NCBI GenBank assembly: GCA_022839045.1 | Contig: JALHDI010000118.1 | Span: 1-18,083, forward strand | Reading direction: 5' to 3' | Length of the DNA: 18,083 nt | From: Sporomusaceae bacterium | GTDB lineage: Bacteria > Bacillota_C > Negativicutes > Sporomusales_B > UBA7701 | Shown here: positions 13,721 through 18,083 of the stretch, in pieces | How positions within the stretch are numbered: the stretch's first letter is position 1 | Layout of the letters: each line of letters opens with the position of its first letter | Translations under genes and position numbers: made by a program | Notes under the pieces: model-generated | What the model was told of the DNA's origin: nothing | Seen by the model: the letters and a program-made list of their open reading frames with translations, nothing else | Databases searched by the model: none

Positions 13721-14710
13721 GTGAATATTATCGTGACGGAAAGAATCGCCGAGGTCGGAATATATTACCTCAGAGAAAATGGGTTTTCCGTCGAGGCTTG
13801 CCTCGGTATATCCCAGGGCGAACTCCTCAAGGTCATTCATCGCTATGACGGCCTAATCGTCCGCAGCGTCACCCGGGTGGACGAAGAACTGCTCGCGAAA
13901 GCGAAAAAGCTGAAAATCGTCGGGCGGGCGGGAAACGGCCTCGACAATATCGACCTGCCGGCCTGTACTCTCCGGGGCATACCGGTTGTAAATACCCCGG
14001 CCGCCAACGCCATGTCGACGGCCGAACTGGCCGTCGGCCTCATCTTCGCCGTCTTTCGCAACATCCCCCAGGCTTACCGCGCGGGGAAAGCCAAGGATTT
14101 CCGGCGCGTCGTCTATTTCGGCCAAGAGCTGCACGGCAAGACGGCCGGCATCATAGGCCTCGGCCGCATAGGCTCCCTCGTGGCGGCAAAACTCAAGGCC
14201 CTGGGCCTCAAAATTGTCGCCTTCGACCCACATATTGAAGAAGCCCGTTTCGAGGAGCTGGAGGTGGAAAAATGCGCTACCCTGGCGGATCTCCTCCGTC
14301 GGGCCGACGTTATCACTCTCCACGTTCCCAAGACGCCGGAAACAACCGACCTCATCGGCGCTCCGGAGCTCGATCTGTGCAAGCCCGGGATGAGGATCGT
14401 CAGCACTTCCCGCGCCGGCATCGTTAACGAGCGGGCCCTCCATGCGGCCCTGCGCAGTGCTCATGTAGCCGCCGCCGGGCTCGATATCCTTGACCCGGAG
14501 CCGGATTTCGAAGCCGCGCCCGGCGAGCAGGACTACCGGCACCCGCTGCTGGAACTCGACAACGCCATTATCACCCCGCATATGGGAGGATCGACCGAGG
14601 AAGCCGAACACACCATCAGTATGACTCTCGCCCGCTTGGTGACAAAGGCCTTTACCGGCCAGCCCATAACCGCGGCGAACAATATCACCCTCCTGCCCAC
14701 CGGCCGCTAA
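13721..14710 (+). CDS. SerA-like D-isomer-specific 2-hydroxyacid dehydrogenase (short, no ACT domain)
   Basis: A 329-residue NAD-dependent dehydrogenase of the phosphoglycerate-dehydrogenase branch. Sequence shows GNGLDNIDL (71-79), the Rossmann loop GLGRIG (146-151) with the NAD-discriminating Asp in AFDP (169), catalytic R231 (TSRAGI), E260 (DPEPD) and H287 (ITPHMGGS). Phosphoglycerate dehydrogenases that feed serine synthesis often carry a C-terminal ACT or ASB regulatory domain; here the protein ends soon after the substrate-domain return, so no such domain exists. The frame is open from 13574, but GTG 13721 follows GGGAGGT at 6-7 nt and starts the expected NIIVTERIAEVG strand. Substrate could be 3-phosphoglycerate or another hydroxy acid. 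Stand-alone, ending in a terminator shared with tcdA. Confidence 0.92.
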   Translation: MNIIVTERIAEVGIYYLRENGFSVEACLGISQGELLKVIHRYDGLIVRSVTRVDEELLAKAKKLKIVGRAGNGLDNIDLPACTLRGIPVVNTPAANAMSTAELAVGLIFAVFRNIPQAYRAGKAKDFRRVVYFGQELHGKTAGIIGLGRIGSLVAAKLKALGLKIVAFDPHIEEARFEELEVEKCATLADLLRRADVITLHVPKTPETTDLIGAPELDLCKPGMRIVSTSRAGIVNERALHAALRSAHVAAAGLDILDPEPDFEAAPGEQDYRHPLLELDNAIITPHMGGSTEEAEHTISMTLARLVTKAFTGQPITAANNITLLPTGR

Positions 14711-14730
14711 AACCAAATACAAAATGAAAA

Positions 14731-14759
14731 GGCACCGCCCGCGCGGTGCCTGAGTTTTT
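14731..14759. terminator. Terminator between the SerA-like gene and tcdA
   Basis: GGCACCGC (14731-14738), loop CCGC, GCGGTGCC (14743-14750), then TGAG and TTTTT. AAAA (14727-14730) precedes the stem, so it can also act for the convergent tcdA transcript. Confidence 0.85.
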
Positions 14760-14760
14760 A

Positions 14761-15528
14761 TCAACCTATTCCCTCGTAATGGATCAAATCCTTCACAACC
14801 TCCCCCGCCAGTATCAACCCCGCCACTGAGGGGACAAACGCGATGCTGCCCGGTATCTGGCGTCTGGTCGTGCATTTCCGGGCGGTGCCCGGCGGGCAGA
14901 CACACCCGGTGGCGCAGCTCGATTCTTCGCTTTCCCGGGGCGCGACCGGCTTTTCCCGCGAATATACAACCTTAAGGGCATCGATGCCGCGGCGTTTCAG
15001 CTCGTAACGCATCACCTTCGCCAGCGGGCAGACGGAGGTGCTAAAAATATCCGCGACCTCGAATTTCGTCGGGTCGAGTTTGTTGCCCGCTCCCATGCTG
15101 CTGATGATGGGGATGTTGCGTTCCGAGGCCTTCACGACAAGGTCAATCTTGGCTGTCACGGTATCGACGGCGTCAATGATATAGTCGTAGTCGTCGGCGA
15201 TGAGCTCCGCCGCTGTCTCGGGCAGGTAAAACTTCTGGTGCACGGTGACCTGGGCGTCGGGATTGATCGCCAGCACCCTGTCCCGCATCACCTCTACCTT
15301 CGGCTTGCCGATCGTCTTAGTGGTTGCGTGGAGCTGCCGATTCAAATTTGTCAGGCAGATACAGTCGTCGTCGACGAGAACCAGTTTGCCGACCCCGCAG
15401 CGTACCAGTCCTTCGACCGCGAACGAGCCCACCCCGCCGACGCCGAAAATCGCCACCTTTTTCGTCGCCAGCAGGGCCAGCGCCGCCGGTCCGACGAGCA
15501 ATTCCATCCGGGAAAAACGGTGCAGCAT
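14761..15528 (-). CDS. tcdA: tRNA threonylcarbamoyladenosine dehydratase (TcdA/CsdL, ThiF/E1-like)
   Basis: This ATP-dependent enzyme cyclises t6A37 of ANN-decoding tRNAs to ct6A. The 255-residue protein has the E1-like nucleotide-binding loop FGVGGVGSFAVEGLVRCG at about residues 28-45, VDDD near 52-55, NLNRQLHA near 61-68 and the DAVDTVTAK segment near 120. A late Cys-rich stretch (SSCATGCVCPP, then KC) is typical of the TcdA/YgdL group and may bind metal. The closing part, GSIAFVPSVAGLILAGEVV, is the family's usual end. A TTG opens the frame at 15546, but ATG 15528, preceded by AAGGGTGGGG, is the better start. A sulfur-carrier E1 (ThiF/MoeB) is less likely given the length and these motifs. 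Confidence 0.93.
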   Translation of the reverse strand: MLHRFSRMELLVGPAALALLATKKVAIFGVGGVGSFAVEGLVRCGVGKLVLVDDDCICLTNLNRQLHATTKTIGKPKVEVMRDRVLAINPDAQVTVHQKFYLPETAAELIADDYDYIIDAVDTVTAKIDLVVKASERNIPIISSMGAGNKLDPTKFEVADIFSTSVCPLAKVMRYELKRRGIDALKVVYSREKPVAPRESEESSCATGCVCPPGTARKCTTRRQIPGSIAFVPSVAGLILAGEVVKDLIHYEGIG

Positions 15529-15636
15529 AACCCCACCCTTTCGCAAAAACCATTGTCTTTAAAGTATCCTTTACTATACGAAAATACACCGGGCATTGCC
15601 TTAATACCTTCCGGAGGGTGCCGGCAAAGTTAGGGA

Positions 15637-15654
15637 CCTCCGCTTTTGCGGAGG
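15637..15654 (-). terminator. Hairpin after the DUF2935 gene, probable terminator
   Basis: CCTCCGC (15637-15643), TTTT loop, GCGGAGG (15648-15654), beginning 5 nt after the DUF2935 stop. On the minus strand no clean T run follows (TCCCTAACTTT), so termination efficiency is uncertain. Confidence 0.5.
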
Positions 15655-15659
15655 CCCCA

Positions 15660-16496
15660 TCAATCGTCCTCATCTTCCTCTTCATCCTGCGCCTCGTCGT
15701 CCTGGAGGAGACATCGGCGAATGAGTTCGAGCACGGCCAGACAATGCTCGCCCTCGCGGCGGATATGGTCAGCCAGCAGCGGAGGGATAACCGTGGCCGC
15801 CGTACAGCGGGCGACCAGACTTTCCGCCGTGGCGATAAAAGCGGCAGCTTCCCCGACAGCCACTTTGAGGTCCTTTTCAAACCGGACGAGTTCGTTATTC
15901 GGTCGGTAATGCCAAAGCATACTGGCAAGATCGCGGGCCTGAAGGCTCAGGACGTCGAATTTCTCTCCCAAAACCTTGGCCTGCGCGACGAGGGCCCGTT
16001 CCGACGGGTCGATAAGGTCGCGAATGAACTTGATATGATCGGCGGTGCCGCGCACCCAGAAAATACTCTCGCTTACCATCGCGTCCACCGGAAACGCCAT
16101 CCCGCAGCCGGTGATTTTTTTCAGCAGTTTCCGGAAATAGAAGGCTTCACGGGACAAATGATCGACGAAAAGCGGGTAAAGCCAGCTGCCGCACAGCCGG
16201 CAATCCACGAGCAAGTGAAGAATATGCCGCTTGAAGACGAAAAACTTCCCGACCGCCATCGTCGTCAAGGCAACAAGGTGGGAGAATTCACCCTCCGGCG
16301 TAGCCTTGGCGAGGCGGTCCTCAAGATCGCCGAAAACGGCAGAGAATTTCTGCGCCTCAGCCTTCAGTTCGCCTTCCGCGCCCGGAAGCCCGAGATCGAT
16401 AAACAGCGCATGATCGCGCATTGTTCCCAGCCAGAAAGTCACTTCCGCCAAGGACGGGGGCGGGAAAGGCTTGACGCCGCGGCAGAAAATATCCAT
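15660..16496 (-). CDS. DUF2935 domain-containing protein, internally duplicated helical bundle
   Basis: A 278-residue soluble all-helical protein of unknown function. It contains two copies of a DUF2935-like unit: EVTFWLGTMRDHALFI (18-33) matches ESIFWVRGTADHIKFI (143-158), and PLFVDHLSREAFYF (108-121) matches PLLADHIRREGEHCL (238-252). The repeated His and Glu positions on amphipathic helices suggest a metal-binding four-helix bundle in each half, as expected for this ferritin/hemerythrin-like fold; metal binding is inference. The C terminus is a very acidic tail (residues 266-278, almost all Asp/Glu). ATG 16496 follows GAGGGG. Sporulation sigma-factor-like CATAAAATA lies at 16534-16526, but TATAGT overlaps it, so regulation is unclear. 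The gene lies between tcdA and the Nramp-like gene with no obvious functional link to either. Confidence 0.9.
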   Translation of the reverse strand: MDIFCRGVKPFPPPSLAEVTFWLGTMRDHALFIDLGLPGAEGELKAEAQKFSAVFGDLEDRLAKATPEGEFSHLVALTTMAVGKFFVFKRHILHLLVDCRLCGSWLYPLFVDHLSREAFYFRKLLKKITGCGMAFPVDAMVSESIFWVRGTADHIKFIRDLIDPSERALVAQAKVLGEKFDVLSLQARDLASMLWHYRPNNELVRFEKDLKVAVGEAAAFIATAESLVARCTAATVIPPLLADHIRREGEHCLAVLELIRRCLLQDDEAQDEEEDEDD

Positions 16497-16580
16497 ACTT
16501 ACCCCTCATTCTTCTCGTTTTACTATATTTTATGTCATTCCCCCCCAGGTGTGCCCCGACTGGCTTCGTCGCCGACCAAA

Positions 16581-16614
16581 AAGGAGACATGAAGCTTACG
16601 CTTCATGTCTCCTT
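16581..16614 (-). terminator. Terminator of the Nramp-like gene
   Basis: AAGGAGACATGAAGC (16581-16595) and its exact 15-bp complement (16600-16614) around the loop TTAC. On the minus strand the stem is followed by TTTTT when the stem's own last Ts are counted. It lies 27 nt after the transporter stop. Confidence 0.9.
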
Positions 16615-16640
16615 GAACGTTGTCCGGTCTGTGTCGGACG

Positions 16641-17915
16641 CTACAATCCCAGGCGGCCGAACAGCCATTCCACCAAGTCGGGCGCCACCGTCGCAACGAG
16701 CAACAGGACGGTGAGGACGATTATCAGACCGGCGAACGCCCATGCCACCAGATTATAAAGGGGCGAGTTGCGGTACTTGCCCATGATCTTGGCATTGCTG
16801 GCGATGAGCACCATGAAGATGAGCACCGGCACGAGCAGAATGCCGTTTACCACCTGGGTGGTCAGCATCACGTGGTAAAGAGACAATCCCGGCCACAGCA
16901 CCAGCACGGCGCTCAAAACGATGATGGCGGTATAGAGGCCGAAGAATACCGGCGCCTCTTTGTAAGACTTGCTGATGCCCCGCTCGAAGCCGAAAGCCTC
17001 GCAGATGGCGTAGGAAGTGCTTAGCGGCAGGATGAAGGCCGCGAGCATCGACGCGCCGAACAGGCCGAAGGCGAACAGGAAGGATGCGTATTTGCCGGCC
17101 AGCGGTTCGAGGGCGATCGCCGCATCGGCGGCCGTTTCGATGGGGATATTGTTGACATGGAGGGTGGCGGCGGTCGCCACCACGATGAAGAAGGCGATTA
17201 AACCGGTAAAGAAAGCGCCGACGAGCACGTCCCAGCGTGTGTATGCATACGTTTTGGCGGATATTCCCTTATCGACGATCGTCGCCTGGACATAAAACTG
17301 CCCCCAGGGCGTGATCGTCGTGCCGATGATGCCAATTACCATCAGCAAGTACCCCGGATCGTGCGAAAAGGTGGGCGGCGTGGCCGCTGCGGCCATAACC
17401 TCCCGCCACGGGGGGTCGACGATAAATCCGGAAATGACGTAGCTGAAAAAGGTAAGACAGAGAGCGAAGAACACTTTCTCGATCCGCGAGTAATTGGCCT
17501 TCAGCACCAGCCGCCACACGATAAAAGCGATTACCGGCACCGCGATATAGCGGCTGATCCCGAATATCTCGAAGCTCGTGGCAATACCGGAAAACTCCGA
17601 TACGGTCGTGCCGATGTTGGCCACCATCAGCACCGTCATGGCGAAGAAGGTCCATTTCACTCCGTACCGCTCGCGGATGAGGTCGGATAGGCCGCGGCCG
17701 GTCACCGCTCCCGTGCGGGCGGAGATCTCCTGGACGACGGTCAGCACGAGGATGCTGATGAACAGTACGAACAGCAGGCTATAACCGTACTTGGCCCCGG
17801 CCGCGGAATAGGTGGCGATGCCGCCGGCGTCGTTGTCAGCGAAAGCGGTGATTATCCCCGGGCCCATGACGGCAAGGAAAAGAACAAGTCTCTCCTTCAT
17901 TTTCTTTATATCCAC
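16641..17915 (-). CDS. Nramp-superfamily divalent cation transporter, NRAMP-related Mg2+ transporter-like
   Basis: A 424-residue, 11-helix LeuT-fold transporter in the cytoplasmic membrane. The opening MGPGIITAFADNDAGGIATY aligns with the Nramp helix-1 motif, but DPGN reads DAGG (29-32): the Asp is kept and the Asn is lost. Helix 6 reads IGTTITPWGQ (197-206) where Mn/Fe transporters have IGATVMPH: Ala becomes Thr199, the metal-ligand Met becomes Thr202, and His becomes Trp204. Loss of the soft Met ligand is a trait of NRAMP-related magnesium transporters, and the M-box riboswitch in the leader supports Mg2+ as substrate. GTG 17915 follows AAGGAGG with 8 nt spacing; an internal ATG at 17900 lacks such a site. 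A plain MntH annotation would therefore probably be misleading. Fold certain, substrate inferred. Confidence 0.93.
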   Translation of the reverse strand: MDIKKMKERLVLFLAVMGPGIITAFADNDAGGIATYSAAGAKYGYSLLFVLFISILVLTVVQEISARTGAVTGRGLSDLIRERYGVKWTFFAMTVLMVANIGTTVSEFSGIATSFEIFGISRYIAVPVIAFIVWRLVLKANYSRIEKVFFALCLTFFSYVISGFIVDPPWREVMAAAATPPTFSHDPGYLLMVIGIIGTTITPWGQFYVQATIVDKGISAKTYAYTRWDVLVGAFFTGLIAFFIVVATAATLHVNNIPIETAADAAIALEPLAGKYASFLFAFGLFGASMLAAFILPLSTSYAICEAFGFERGISKSYKEAPVFFGLYTAIIVLSAVLVLWPGLSLYHVMLTTQVVNGILLVPVLIFMVLIASNAKIMGKYRNSPLYNLVAWAFAGLIIVLTVLLLVATVAPDLVEWLFGRLGL

Positions 17916-17939
17916 GCCGGCCGCCTCCTTCCGTCGAAA

Positions 17940-17969
17940 AGAAAGACCTTCCCTGCGGAAGGTCTTTCT
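17940..17969 (-). terminator. Riboswitch-controlled terminator upstream of the Nramp-like gene
   Basis: On the minus strand AGAAAGACCTTCC (17969-17957), loop GCAG, GGAAGGTCTTTCT (17952-17940), then TTTCG: a perfect 13-bp stem with a T-rich end, 10 nt before the ribosome-binding site. Its 5' arm (GACCTTCC, 17964-17957) can instead pair with GGAAGGTC (17993-17986), which directly follows the M-box core. That alternative is an 8-bp antiterminator. Confidence 0.85.
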
Positions 17970-17985
17970 GGGTTGATAAAAGTGC

Positions 17986-18083
17986 GACCTTCCCTACTCG
18001 TCGAGTTTTAGCACTGCATAACGTAGAGCACACTCCTCAGCCACATTAGGTAGAACCTTACGCCGGTAATACCTGTTATACCC
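17986..18083 (-). promoter_or_regulatory. M-box (ykoK) Mg2+ riboswitch, 3' part; 5' part beyond the window
   Basis: The minus strand contains the conserved 3' core of the M-box in the right order: GGGTATAACAG, then GCGTAAGGT, TAATGTGGCTG, and finally ATGCAGTGCTAAAACTC followed by GACGAG. The B. subtilis mgtE M-box as I recall it has GGGTCAACAG, ACATAAGGT, TTAATGCAGCTG and ATACAGTGCTAAAGCTC at the same positions. The full element is about 165 nt, so its 5' strand of P1 and first conserved segments lie to the right of 18083. Expected behaviour: high Mg2+ stabilises the fold, locks up the 3' P1 strand and lets the terminator at 17940-17969 form, turning the transporter off. Confidence 0.92.

Noticed and set aside
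16526..16534. Sigma-K/sigma-E-like -10 (CATAAAATA) before the DUF2935 gene
   Set aside because: No matching -35 at the required spacing, and TATAGT overlaps it. One short AT-rich motif is not enough to call a sporulation promoter.
1..18083. CRISPR array, prophage, defence island, insertion sequence or biosynthetic cluster
   Set aside because: No regularly spaced repeats, transposase, integrase, restriction, toxin or synthetase motifs were seen. The EVE gene stands alone without McrBC or other defence neighbours.

Overview
The window (about 18 kb, GC-rich) most likely comes from an endospore-forming, anaerobic Firmicute. It carries a complete GerA-type germinant-receptor operon, strong AGGAGG ribosome-binding sites and sigma-A type promoters. 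The high GC, a HdrD/NarI-like redox pair and an M-box riboswitch make a Negativicutes/Sporomusaceae-like genome my best guess. That placement is inference from gene content, not a database match.

Layout. 1-1100 (minus): a tRNA-Asn(GTT) with its own consensus promoter, preceded by a D-2-hydroxyacid dehydrogenase. 1232-2344 (plus): an M29-type aminopeptidase, converging on speE (2398-3231, minus) across a shared bidirectional terminator. 3412-7822 (plus): a germinant-receptor operon with a sigma-G-like promoter. It holds A subunit, B permease, C lipoprotein and a 53-residue two-helix D-type protein, tightly coupled by 4-bp overlaps or a 1-nt gap and closed by a terminator. 7830-8792 (minus): a YitT-family membrane protein with a good sigma-A promoter. 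8844-8965: a 122-bp palindromic intergenic element. 8979-11505 (minus): a NarI/DsrM-like membrane cytochrome subunit followed by a HdrD/DsrK-like iron-sulfur protein that is frameshifted. 11709-12122 (plus): an EVE-domain protein. 12187-13073 (minus): a decayed methyl-accepting chemotaxis protein with an internal deletion and several frameshifts. 13207-13476 (minus): a GlsB/YeaQ-type small membrane protein. 13721-14710 (plus): a second D-hydroxyacid dehydrogenase (SerA-like, no ACT domain). 14761-15528 (minus): TcdA. 15660-16496 (minus): a DUF2935 protein. 16641-18083 (minus): an Nramp-superfamily transporter under an M-box (Mg2+) riboswitch whose 5' part runs off the window.

The most informative point is the right edge. 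The Nramp-like protein lacks the transition-metal signature (DPGN reads DAGG; the helix-6 A..MPH reads T..TPW), and its leader contains the conserved 3' half of an M-box with an apparent antiterminator/terminator switch. Together these point to a magnesium importer of the NRAMP-related type rather than an Mn/Fe transporter. Other points of interest are the small fourth germination gene, a roughly 120-residue N-terminal extension on the germination A subunit, the palindromic element at 8844-8965, and two broken genes in an otherwise intact region.

No gene-free stretch exceeds 300 bp. The larger gaps (1101-1231, 3232-3467, 8715-8978, 11506-11708, 13477-13720) hold the promoters, dyads and palindromes listed below.
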